64,000 nt of DNA from Paenibacillus kobensis NBRC 15729 (lineage in GTDB: Bacteria > Bacillota > Bacilli > Paenibacillales > Paenibacillaceae): NCBI RefSeq assembly GCF_004000825.1, contig NZ_BILZ01000022.1, positions 1 to 64,000 of the forward strand. The letters run 5' to 3'. The position numbers and the translations under genes were made by a program. Below are positions 1-7,322 of this stretch, piece by piece; positions within the stretch are counted from its first letter, which is position 1; every line of letters starts with the position of its first letter. The notes under the pieces were generated by a model. It was not told where the DNA came from. It made no database searches and was given only the letters and a program-made list of their open reading frames with translations.

Positions 1-2
1 AT

Positions 3-278
3 CTCGCCGCGTCGGATGCGCTTTGGCGGCGCGTCGAGCGCCGGTTCGGCGCGCGCCCGGAGGCGCAGAGCGCGCGCAGCTATGGCGCGGGCCTGCCGCT
101 GACAGATGCGGAGCGTTCCGCGTTCGAGCAGTTTCTGCAATGGGACGAGGCGGCCCGCTTTGGCGGAGACGGAGCATTCCAGCCGCCGGCGCCGGAGCAG
201 CTGAAGGGCGTCTGTCAGGTGATCAAAAGGCGGCATAGAACGGGCCAACAAAACCGTTCAGGCTGGATTCCGCGCTAA
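3..278 (+). CDS. C-terminal end of a YebA/TgpA-like transglutaminase-family membrane protein (partial)
   Basis: An open frame runs in from the left edge (frame 3) and stops at TAA 276-278, giving 91 residues. It reads LWRRVERRFGARPEAQS, then a helical stretch ending in QVIKRRHR. A short Arg-rich helix followed by an acidic/aromatic helix of this kind resembles the DUF4129-like cytoplasmic tail of TgpA/YebA transglutaminase-like proteins. The stronger argument is position: in Bacillus, yebA lies just upstream of guaA and pbuG, and both follow here, although four to five genes intervene. Only the tail is visible, so no catalytic residues can be checked. An alternative frame starting at base 23 is a GC-rich shadow without a ribosome site. 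Confidence 0.5.
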   Translation, partial: LAASDALWRRVERRFGARPEAQSARSYGAGLPLTDAERSAFEQFLQWDEAARFGGDGAFQPPAPEQLKGVCQVIKRRHRTGQQNRSGWIPR

Positions 279-591
279 ATCTTAAAGAATATAAAACCAC
301 CGATTCCTTTGTGAAAATGGATATTAACGCCGCCGTATGCAGCATTTTAGCATCACGGCGGTTCTTTTTGCGTGGAATGCGGGATTATTGCGTTGCGCAT
401 GAAATTAGTATTATTTATAGTAATAATTGTAATGGGTGGCGGGTGGTTCCAGAGAGAGTGAACGTTATGTTTGCAAAAATTAACGCGCGTTAGTAATGGC
501 TGCAAGTGTTTCGGCAACGAGTCGTAATTGTAGTCGGGTGAAGAACGTTTCATTGAGGAAGCTAAGCGTTGTTTGAAGAGAGGGACTCGAA
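279..591. other. Intergenic region, 313 nt, with a terminator and no convincing gene
   Basis: It contains the hairpin terminator at 330-369. A 20-codon hydrophobic open frame at 399-461 (MKLVLFIVIIVMGGGW...) has no ribosome site and is not called. The short direct run-up to the lipoprotein gene has only a GAGAGGG ribosome site near 572. No clear -35/-10 pair was seen. Confidence 0.5.
330..369 (+). terminator. Intrinsic terminator after the YebA-like gene
   Basis: The arms CCGCCGT (330-336) and ACGGCGG (355-361) are exact reverse complements. An inner ATGC/GCAT pair extends the stem, and a T-rich run follows at 362-369. Confidence 0.8.
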
Positions 592-1941
592 ATGAGAAAA
601 CAAGCCATTCTTCTTTCATCAGTCATGATCGGGCTATCCATCCTATCTGCCGCTTGCAGCTCGAAGCGGGAGAGCCATGAACCGGTTACGCTGACCATAG
701 CGGGCGTTATTCCGGAATTTTTTACGCAACAGCACGGCGAACAGCTCGTTCTTGACGGGCAAGAAATCAATTTGAATTTCGTTCCTTACGGGGATATGCC
801 GCAAGATAGGGAAGGCAACATTCAATATGAGCAGCTTTTCAGCCAGTTTAGCCTGGACATCTTATTTTTCGCAGGGACTGCGGCTCTGAAGCCTTTGATT
901 GATGGCGGTTTGGTCATGCCGCTGGACAGCTTCGCCAACGATTCCAAGGCGCTTGACGCCATCGCCCCAATGGTGCTGAACAACATTCGGAAGTCCGGCG
1001 AAGGACAACTGTATGCGTGGCCGGGAGCGTTCCGTACGGAAGCGTTGTTCTATAATAAGGAGCTGCTTGACCGTTATCATGTTCCCTATCCTGAGCAAGC
1101 ATCTTCCTGGAGCGACTTGATGAAGCTGACGACGCAACTGTCGAATGCAGTGAAGAATGAATCATCCGGAATTGTTCCTTTTCTGGACCCTGGCAAGAAT
1201 GATCCGGAGGAGAAGTTGTTCTGGCTTATTTACAATGCGGGGCAGTCGGAAGGGCTTCAATTGATTCAGCCGCAGACGCTGGAGGTCACTGCAAATTCCG
1301 ATGGCTGGAAAGAGCTGGCGGGGTCTTTCATTGATGCTTATAAGCAAGGCGGGATCAGTAATGAAGAGTACGAGCAAGTCGGCACAATCAAACTTGAGCA
1401 GGGCGTGACGGACGAATCGAGGTATAAACCGTTTCTTGACGGGCGGGCAGCCTTCGTGTTGGGGGATCCCAGCTTGATCTATATGCTGAACAAGGCCAAT
1501 TCGTCATGGTGGGGGATTGCGAATCAGCCTGGAAGCCAGCAGCTTTATTCCCAGATCAGCGAAATGTACGGCATTAATTCGAACTCGAGCCACACGGCGG
1601 AAGCGTGGAAGTTGATCGAGTATTTGACAGGCGATGAGAATATTCAAGAACAGGCAAGCAATGGCGGAGGCGGAGGCATTCAAAATGTTGGCGATTTGCC
1701 CGCACGCGTAAGTGTGCTGGAAAAAGCGCTCTCGCTTGATTTGTCTCCGTTCTATGATCAGGAACTGGCCGTTTATGGCGTGTATGATCCTTCGCCGATT
1801 CCGTCCGAGTTGTTCGTAGCCATGCGGGATGAAATGATGAAACAGATCGGATCCGTATTGAGAGGCGAGGAAACCGTTGATCAAGCGCTGACTCAATTGC
1901 AAGGCAGCCTGGAAGCGAGCAGTCGCGCTGCTTCTCAGTAA
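592..1941 (+). CDS. Extracellular solute-binding lipoprotein (ABC transporter family 1)
   Basis: The 449-residue product starts with a basic/hydrophobic signal peptide and a lipobox (LSAACSS, Cys about 22), so it should be a membrane-anchored lipoprotein outside the cell. The body has the layout of family 1 sugar-binding proteins: an early beta-strand region (LTIAGVIPEF), a central FYNKELLDRYHVPYPEQASSW motif typical of maltodextrin/sugar-binding proteins, a GRAAFVLGDPSLIYML segment, and an AWKLIEYLTGDENIQEQASNGGG segment near the C-terminus. The start is set by GAGAGGG about 10 nt upstream. No permease or ATPase gene is adjacent, so it is an orphan here. Its ligand cannot be named, and a role as a sensor partner is as possible as transport. 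Confidence 0.85.
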   Translation: MRKQAILLSSVMIGLSILSAACSSKRESHEPVTLTIAGVIPEFFTQQHGEQLVLDGQEINLNFVPYGDMPQDREGNIQYEQLFSQFSLDILFFAGTAALKPLIDGGLVMPLDSFANDSKALDAIAPMVLNNIRKSGEGQLYAWPGAFRTEALFYNKELLDRYHVPYPEQASSWSDLMKLTTQLSNAVKNESSGIVPFLDPGKNDPEEKLFWLIYNAGQSEGLQLIQPQTLEVTANSDGWKELAGSFIDAYKQGGISNEEYEQVGTIKLEQGVTDESRYKPFLDGRAAFVLGDPSLIYMLNKANSSWWGIANQPGSQQLYSQISEMYGINSNSSHTAEAWKLIEYLTGDENIQEQASNGGGGGIQNVGDLPARVSVLEKALSLDLSPFYDQELAVYGVYDPSPIPSELFVAMRDEMMKQIGSVLRGEETVDQALTQLQGSLEASSRAASQ

Positions 1942-1981
1942 TCGTACGATTATTTGGCTCAACCATCTCATTGAGGCGAGG

Positions 1982-2016
1982 GGAGTCCCCATACGGGAAT
2001 TCCGTATCACGACTCC
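1982..2016. terminator. Hairpin between convergent genes, possible bidirectional terminator
   Basis: GGAGTC (1982-1987) pairs with GACTCC (2011-2016), with an inner ATACGG/CCGTAT pair. It lies between the convergent lipoprotein and gerAC-like genes. There is no clear T-run on either side, so its terminator role is uncertain. Confidence 0.4.
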
Positions 2017-2046
2017 TCCTGCTATCCCAATTCTAGGCACATTCCC

Positions 2047-3207
2047 TCAACCCGCCCGGCCTTTATACTTGCCCGTGTTCACGATGGAGACGCTCACGCG
2101 TATATGACGGAGCGATTGTTCGTCCAAGGGCTGGTTTTTTAGCCGTTTCCAAGTTTGCGGATGGTTCCGGTAGAGCTGCTCTCGGAGCTTGAATACATCG
2201 CAATTGGCGCGGAGGCCGTTGAGATACGTTACCTGGATCTGTTCTTTAATGGTCTCCTCGCTCATTTGCTCCAGCTTCTGGATGCTGGCCTCCTTGATAA
2301 GCTCCGACAGCTTGCCGCGAACCCTTACCTTCACGTCGTATTGCACTTTGCTACCCGTAGTGACGGGACGAATCGAGTATATTGGCTTTTCAAGCTCCAC
2401 CATGGCTACAGGCGATCCCTTCTCCGGTATTTGGATGAAGGCCTTTTCCAGATCGTGCTGTGCCCATCTGACTCCTTTCAGTTCATTATCGGACAGCCAT
2501 CCCGACAACCGTTTATCGTTAAAGAAATAAGCCCCCGATATTTTGAACATCGGAACGTGCTTCTCGTCTTCGTTCCAGACGTTCTTCGTAATCGAGAGGG
2601 ACGGTATCATGAGCGGTTGAGCAGGTTCGTTCATCCACGCGATCGCTTTATGTCCTTGAATCGGCGCGATGAATGAATGCTGGGCGTAGGTATCCTGCGG
2701 CGAATACATGAGCGAGTCCAGCGGCGACATGTTCAGCAGCGATTTTTGCGTAAAAATATCGGTCATTCGTTCTTTCGTTCCGTATACGAGCACGTTGTAC
2801 CGGATTTCCCGGTAGCGGTTCAACGCGTTATACGCTTCGACAAGGCCCTGGCGCATTAACCCCTCGGTGACGACAACTGTCTTGACGTGTCCCCAGAACA
2901 GCCGCAATTGTGAGGTTGCATAGAGGGCATCCAGTGAACCGACAATCGTCTCGCCCTCTCCTTTGCCGATCCAGATCGGCACCTTTTTGCCGATTTGAAC
3001 GCCCTCTGACCGCGCAATATTCATAAAATTTAACACCTGTACGTAAGTGGTATAATGTCCGTCCGCGTAATCCAGACCGATGGCCGTCACATAGGCCATG
3101 TTTTGAATATCCTTCGAGTTCCAGCAGCCCGAGAGCAAGGTTAGACACGAGACAAGCAACCCCGTTGCAGCAGCACGGAAAGCGATCTTGCGAAAGCCGA
3201 TGGTCAT
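2047..3207 (-). CDS. GerAC-family spore germination lipoprotein
   Basis: This is the C subunit of a GerA-type germinant receptor, a lipoprotein on the outer face of the spore inner membrane. The 386-residue product begins MTIGFRKIAFRAAATGLL and has the lipobox LLSGCWNSKDIQ; the GCW(N/D)xxxI start is a hallmark of GerAC proteins. Further hallmarks are the AIGLDYADG segment, the LRLFWGHVKTVVVTEGL strand and a C-terminal Ger(x)C domain (GLRANCDVFKL). The start is the ATG at 3207, overlapping the stop of the upstream gerAA-like gene by four bases (ATGA). A longer in-frame open reading frame to 3426 exists but would bury the signal peptide. It is the last gene of the operon. The germinant is unknown. 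Confidence 0.9.
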   Translation of the reverse strand: MTIGFRKIAFRAAATGLLVSCLTLLSGCWNSKDIQNMAYVTAIGLDYADGHYTTYVQVLNFMNIARSEGVQIGKKVPIWIGKGEGETIVGSLDALYATSQLRLFWGHVKTVVVTEGLMRQGLVEAYNALNRYREIRYNVLVYGTKERMTDIFTQKSLLNMSPLDSLMYSPQDTYAQHSFIAPIQGHKAIAWMNEPAQPLMIPSLSITKNVWNEDEKHVPMFKISGAYFFNDKRLSGWLSDNELKGVRWAQHDLEKAFIQIPEKGSPVAMVELEKPIYSIRPVTTGSKVQYDVKVRVRGKLSELIKEASIQKLEQMSEETIKEQIQVTYLNGLRANCDVFKLREQLYRNHPQTWKRLKNQPLDEQSLRHIRVSVSIVNTGKYKGRAG

Positions 3208-4970
3208 GGTGCTTGCTCCGGCTGATGATCGGGATCGATCGGATGAACCTGACTCGGACGGTTCGTCATGTGTTTCCATGGAATCCGAATGAAGGCGGGC
3301 AGCAGCTCCTTCAAGCGCATCGGAGAAAACGGCGACGTATAAGGGACGCCGAACGATTGTAATCTCGACATGTACGCAGCGAACAGGACAATGCCGAGAA
3401 TAACGCCGTACATGCCAAGAAAGCACCCCAGCAGAAAAATGAACAGCCGTATAACGCTGATCGTGGTGCTGAGCGTTTGATTGACGAGCGTTACGCCTGC
3501 TACGGCCGTAATCGCGCCGACGACGACGACGGACGGCGATACGAGTCCGGCGCGAATCGAAGCATCCCCGATAATGAGCCCGCCTACGACGGTGAGCGTC
3601 TGACCGATCGGATTCGGGAGGCGCACGCCGGCTTCCCGGAATATTTCAAGCAATAGCAGCAAAATAAAAAATTCCATCTGCGGCGATAGCGGCAGCCCGA
3701 GTCTGGATACGGATATAGTCGCCATCATTCGGAACGGAAGCTGGTCTTGATGGAAAGCCATGAGTGCGACCCAGATACCAGGCAGCAGCAAAGTTGCCAG
3801 CAGGCTGATCAGCCTGATCATTCTTGCGAACGAGACATAGAAGAAATTGAAGTGGATGTCTTCCGGCGACTTCATCAGCAGCGACAGTGTACCCGGTCCG
3901 ATGAGCACCATCGGATTGCCGTCCACTATAATAACGAACCTTCCCGCTAGAAGACTGCTGACCGCGTAATCAGGGCGGCCGGAGAAGTCGAACATCGGCA
4001 GCACCGAATATTTATAGTCCGAAATGATTTCTTCCAGCTGCCCGAGGCTGTACAGTCCGTCGATGTCGATCTGCTGCAGACGTTTGCGCGCTTCAGCCAA
4101 CACTTTGGGCGAGAGGATGTCTTGAAAATAAATAAGCCCAACCCTCGTTTTCGTACGTGTACCGACAACATACGATTCGTAGCAGAGCGAATCGCTTTTG
4201 ATCCTTTTGCGAATGAGCGCCATGTTGGTCATAATTTCTTCGACGAAGCAGTCGCGCGGGCCTTTAATGGAAATTTCGGTGTTCGAATCGTTCGGCACTC
4301 GCCGAGGCGGGTCGGCTGCGTCAAGAGCGAACAGCGTATTGATGGCTGGCAAGAGCACGAGCATGCTGCCGCGGAACACGGTCTCCGCCAGTTCTTCGGG
4401 CTTGGCGGACCGGTCGACCGGCACCATCGGCAGTTCTCCCGTCCATTTCGCCTGGGTGTCTTGGAGGATACCCTTCTCGTACATAGCCAGAAGGCCCGGC
4501 AGCACGAACCTGGCAAGCATGGAACTGTCGCTTAACCCTTCTGCCAATGCGAAAATAACGCGCGATTGAGGATTCTCATTCAACTGGTACGACTGGAACG
4601 ACACGTCATGAGAGTGCTTGAACACGGCCTTCAGATCGTCTTCCGTCCAATAGCCGTCGGGTCCAATTACATTAGACTCGTTCTTGTCCTGGCTTGGCTT
4701 GTCTTGGCCCGATGCATCGTTCGCGGACATAGAATTCTGACCGTTCTGCGGACTGTTATTGGTTGGACGGGTATCGGAGTCCTTGTTATTCAAGCTTGCT
4801 TGGTCAGAATCTTGGGCGTCGCTTACGCTTTTGTCCGTGTTTTGCTCATTAGAGCTGCTTCCGTTGTTGGTGTCGCTTGCATGGATTGTGTTGGTTGTGT
4901 TGCCCGCACTGCTTTCACTGCCTGAGCCGATTGCTGTGCCACCGCTATTGGAATTGCCGGAGCCAATCAT
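3204..4970 (-). CDS. GerAA-family spore germination protein with a long disordered N-terminus
   Basis: This is the A subunit of a GerA-type receptor, an inner spore-membrane protein required for nutrient germination. The product is 588 residues, longer than the usual 480-540. The first 100 residues or so are a low-complexity Ser/Asn/Gly/Gln/Asp tract. The conserved N-terminal domain follows (SRVIFALAEGLSDSSMLARFVLPGLL, then GPRDCFVEEIMTNMALIRKRI). The C-terminal half carries hydrophobic segments and the family motif PFRMMATISVSRLGLPLSPQ, LLLLEIFREAGVRLPNPIGQ and ILGIVLF. The start is ATG 4970: it has GGGAGGTG seven bases upstream and overlaps the gerAB-like stop by four bases (ATGA). A start at 5066 would have no ribosome site. 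Confidence 0.92.
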   Translation of the reverse strand: MIGSGNSNSGGTAIGSGSESSAGNTTNTIHASDTNNGSSSNEQNTDKSVSDAQDSDQASLNNKDSDTRPTNNSPQNGQNSMSANDASGQDKPSQDKNESNVIGPDGYWTEDDLKAVFKHSHDVSFQSYQLNENPQSRVIFALAEGLSDSSMLARFVLPGLLAMYEKGILQDTQAKWTGELPMVPVDRSAKPEELAETVFRGSMLVLLPAINTLFALDAADPPRRVPNDSNTEISIKGPRDCFVEEIMTNMALIRKRIKSDSLCYESYVVGTRTKTRVGLIYFQDILSPKVLAEARKRLQQIDIDGLYSLGQLEEIISDYKYSVLPMFDFSGRPDYAVSSLLAGRFVIIVDGNPMVLIGPGTLSLLMKSPEDIHFNFFYVSFARMIRLISLLATLLLPGIWVALMAFHQDQLPFRMMATISVSRLGLPLSPQMEFFILLLLLEIFREAGVRLPNPIGQTLTVVGGLIIGDASIRAGLVSPSVVVVGAITAVAGVTLVNQTLSTTISVIRLFIFLLGCFLGMYGVILGIVLFAAYMSRLQSFGVPYTSPFSPMRLKELLPAFIRIPWKHMTNRPSQVHPIDPDHQPEQAP

Positions 4971-6064
4971 ATCCGCACCTCCCTTGCCGGTTTCATGATC
5001 CAAGAAATAAGCATCCACGCAGCTGAAGCTGCTAGCAGTACGATGAATGAGATTGGGAAGTACCAATGGTACAAAAACAAGTAGTAGCTGTATTCGTTAA
5101 TAGGCAGTAACGAGACCGCTATGTAGCTGGCTGCGATTGTTCCGATTGTGATCAGACGGATCTTCGGGCGTTTGATCGGCAGCAAATCGGCGATAAGGAA
5201 GAGCGCCAGCGCCGTTCGGATGACAGCTCCCGATTCCCACTGGTAGATCGAGAAGAAGTCGACATGCTCCACGTAATTGCCGAGTTTGACGAGTCTCCAT
5301 TGTTCGTAAGGCGATGTCATTTGCCTGGCCGCCTCATGAGGGCCGAACTCGGTAATAGCCCCGACGATCGGGCCGAGCGAAATATAGATCATGATGAGGC
5401 CGAGCAAGCCGATCTGCCAGGGCTTTACTTTGGTCTTGATATGATGCTGCATCAAGAATAAGAAGGTGAATTCAATATACCCTCCCCAACAGTAAATAAG
5501 ACCGTCCCATACCCGGTCCCATCCGTGTTCGAGAACCGGCTTCAACAGGCTGTAGTCTTTCTCGGACGAGTTGGAAATGCTGACGAAATAGCCGAGCGCA
5601 ATGACGAAAGGCAGCAATATGCCGGAAGTGAGCGCAATGACTCGGATGCCCCATATAGCGCTTAAAGCGCTTATTGCGACAAGGACGAAGCTTAGCACGA
5701 ACGGCGGCGTAGCAGGCAAATAGTTAGAGATGGTCCATGTTGTTGTGTATGTAACGGTCATCGCGCCAATGAGGTATAGGCAGACGAGCGCCGGCAGCAC
5801 GAGCAGCCAAGCCAGAACGGGATGCGTCTGCTCTGCGAGCCATGGAAGCAGCTTCTGCTGGCCCATTCGTCTCATAGCGAGCGCAAGCAAGAAACACCAC
5901 GGAATAAAGAACGCCCCCGACAGGAGTATAGTTATCCATGCGTCGCGTCCGGATGCGTCCAGCAATATCGGATTCACGATGACGTGACTGACGAGTCCGC
6001 TAGCGAGCATGACGATGGTGGCTGCTTGCAGGAACGATATTTTACGAGGAATGGTTGCTGCCAT
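4967..6064 (-). CDS. GerAB-family spore germination protein (endospore permease)
   Basis: This is the B subunit of a GerA-type receptor, an APC-superfamily membrane protein thought to bind the germinant. The 365-residue product starts MAATIPRKISFLQAATIVMLASGLVSHVIVNP. It has about ten hydrophobic segments across its whole length, as expected for the family, and ends in a short basic tail. GGGAGA lies about nine bases before the ATG. It is the first gene of a B-A-C operon, coupled to the next gene by an ATGA overlap, and a sigma-G-like promoter lies just upstream (6114-6142). The overall fit to the spore germination permease family is strong; the ligand is not predictable. Confidence 0.92.
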   Translation of the reverse strand: MAATIPRKISFLQAATIVMLASGLVSHVIVNPILLDASGRDAWITILLSGAFFIPWCFLLALAMRRMGQQKLLPWLAEQTHPVLAWLLVLPALVCLYLIGAMTVTYTTTWTISNYLPATPPFVLSFVLVAISALSAIWGIRVIALTSGILLPFVIALGYFVSISNSSEKDYSLLKPVLEHGWDRVWDGLIYCWGGYIEFTFLFLMQHHIKTKVKPWQIGLLGLIMIYISLGPIVGAITEFGPHEAARQMTSPYEQWRLVKLGNYVEHVDFFSIYQWESGAVIRTALALFLIADLLPIKRPKIRLITIGTIAASYIAVSLLPINEYSYYLFLYHWYFPISFIVLLAASAAWMLISWIMKPAREVRI

Positions 6065-6113
6065 AGTCGAGTCTCCCGTGCCGCGCTAAGCGTAGTAGTT
6101 GAAGTATCGGGTT

Positions 6114-6142
6114 TATTATGGATGGTTCGACCAATTTTATGC
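6114..6142 (-). promoter_or_regulatory. Candidate sigma-G (forespore) promoter of the gerB-A-C operon
   Basis: Read on the minus strand, GCATA (6142-6138) is followed after 17 bases by CATAATA (6120-6114). These match the Bacillus sigma-G consensus -35 (GHATR) and -10 (CATWHTA) at the correct spacing. The site lies about 50 bases before the gerAB-like start. Germinant receptor operons are known forespore sigma-G targets. Confidence 0.65.
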
Positions 6143-6183
6143 GCGGGGAAGGGGACGCCAAACAAACCGCCTGACAAAGCGAA

Positions 6184-6221
6184 CAAAAAAACAGGCTGCC
6201 GGCCTTAGCCGTCCGCCTGTT
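6184..6221 (-). terminator. Intrinsic terminator overlapping the FhuF-like stop codon
   Basis: On the minus strand, ACAGGC (6220-6215) pairs with GCCTGT (6196-6191), with inner GGC/GCC pairing, followed by a T-run (6190-6185). The TAA stop (6207-6205) lies in the loop region. Confidence 0.8.
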
Positions 6222-7023
6222 TCGCTGCAAGGTCTGCAAGTATTTTTTGTTTCCGCTCTTCCCGTTCCATCGGTTTGAGGCGGGGGCAGGTATAACAATA
6301 GTAGCCGCCTTCGGTCAAGTAATAGTTGCAACAGGTCGGCTTCATCCGGTACGGCTGCTCCGGGTTGTACGGATTGTCCAGCAGCCGGTACGTATGCTTA
6401 TACGGATTGCGCTTTGTTCCGAACGCGTCAGGGGGCATCTCCTCGGTCGTATAGCGGAAGTCGTCCTGAAGCTGCTGCTTGCGCTGCGGGTCCTGCTCGA
6501 TGGCGATCAAATGCTCGTAAGCATACGTAATGCGGGGGAACGATCCCCACATTTGAATGCGCGGCGTGCCCGAAACGTCCGACAGCAGCTCGATGAGCGG
6601 GCGGATCGTATTGCTGTACAGCCTGTCGAACAGTTCGTTGCGCTGCTGCTCGCGCCGCGAGGGATCGATGGCGACCGCTACAAGCTCGTCGACCCGAAAT
6701 CTTACCGTGTAGTACGAGTAGGTTCCTTCGATATACACAACCTCGGCCGTGAACCTCTCCGGCGAGAAATCGATCGCAGACGGATGAATAGCGACCATAT
6801 AATGAAGCGCTGCACTGAACAAAATAAAGGATGAAGTCAAATACATGCCGCCGACCGTAGGGTCTAGTCCCTGGATGAGCGGGGTATATACGTCGAGGAG
6901 CCGCTTCATATGCGGTTCGTCGTACAGGTCGCTAAGCTTGAAGGATGCGATAGGAGACGGGTGCGGCTGAAAAGTTAAGCCGAACTGCTGCTCCATCAAT
7001 TGGCGTTCCTCCGCCTTGAACAA
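6205..7023 (-). CDS. FhuF-like siderophore-iron reductase
   Basis: The 272-residue soluble protein ends in the motif CCNYYLTEGGYYCYTC, that is Cys231, Cys232, Cys243 and Cys246 (C-C-x10-C-x2-C). This matches the [2Fe-2S]-binding signature of FhuF-type ferric-siderophore reductases, which release iron from imported siderophores in the cytoplasm. The N-terminal two-thirds fits the family's predicted fold (WGSFPRITYAYEHL). The likely start is TTG at 7023, with AAGGAG nine bases upstream; ATG 6996 (MEQQFGL) is an alternative. Two tandem Fur-like boxes and a sigma-A-type promoter precede it, which supports an iron role. No siderophore transport genes are adjacent. Confidence 0.8.
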   Translation of the reverse strand: MFKAEERQLMEQQFGLTFQPHPSPIASFKLSDLYDEPHMKRLLDVYTPLIQGLDPTVGGMYLTSSFILFSAALHYMVAIHPSAIDFSPERFTAEVVYIEGTYSYYTVRFRVDELVAVAIDPSRREQQRNELFDRLYSNTIRPLIELLSDVSGTPRIQMWGSFPRITYAYEHLIAIEQDPQRKQQLQDDFRYTTEEMPPDAFGTKRNPYKHTYRLLDNPYNPEQPYRMKPTCCNYYLTEGGYYCYTCPRLKPMEREERKQKILADLAAKQADG

Positions 7024-7062
7024 ACGGATCAGCTCCTTGGATGTTGTCGTTAGTATATGTAA

Positions 7063-7109
7063 TGAGAAAAATTATCAATTGGTGTATTTGTCAATGATAA
7101 AGGTTCTCA
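7063..7109 (-). promoter_or_regulatory. Two Fur-like 7-1-7 operators upstream of the FhuF-like gene
   Basis: Box 1 is TGAGAAA-A-ATTATCA (7063-7077) and box 2 is TGATAAA-G-GTTCTCA (7095-7109). Both resemble the Bacillus Fur 7-1-7 consensus TGATAAT-N-ATTATCA, and their centres are 32 bases apart, about three helical turns. Box 2 overlaps the -10 and spacer of the promoter at 7094-7122, and box 1 covers the start of the transcript. Confidence 0.7.
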
Positions 7110-7122
7110 ATTGTAAAGTCAA
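7094..7122 (-). promoter_or_regulatory. Sigma-A-type promoter of the FhuF-like gene
   Basis: On the minus strand, TTGACT (7122-7117) and TATCAT (7099-7094) are separated by 17 bases, about 70 bases before the TTG start. The -10 is overlapped by a Fur-like box. Confidence 0.6.
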
Positions 7123-7198
7123 TATGACATGCGCGGGAGTCTGAGCGAAATTAAGGCGCCGTAGCAGCAAGAGACGGCCGTTCGGGCGGGGCTTGTTC

Positions 7199-7228
7199 TT
7201 GACTGGGCGGAATGCGGTTATATATAAT
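7199..7228 (+). promoter_or_regulatory. Sigma-A-type promoter of guaA
   Basis: TTGACT (7199-7204) and TATAAT (7223-7228) are 18 bases apart, giving a leader of about 85 bases. No riboswitch or convincing PurR box pair was seen here. Confidence 0.7.
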
Positions 7229-7322
7229 GACTACATTCATGATGGAGGGCGTGCGTCCATTGGCGATCTCAACGGCTTAGGCGTTGATATATTTAGCTAG
7301 CGACTATCATTAGGAGGATCTC

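Noticed and set aside
399-461. A 20-codon hydrophobic peptide (MKLVLFIVIIVMGGG...).
   Set aside because: It has no ribosome site and a short length; kept only as a note in the intergenic entry.
3208-3426. An N-terminal extension of the GerAC-like protein.
   Set aside because: It would place 73 residues before a clear lipoprotein signal peptide and overlaps the GerAA-like C-terminus.
7180-7200. A PurR box upstream of guaA around CCGTTCGG.
   Set aside because: There is no partner box at the 25-base spacing seen at the other two loci, and the core is embedded in GC-rich sequence.
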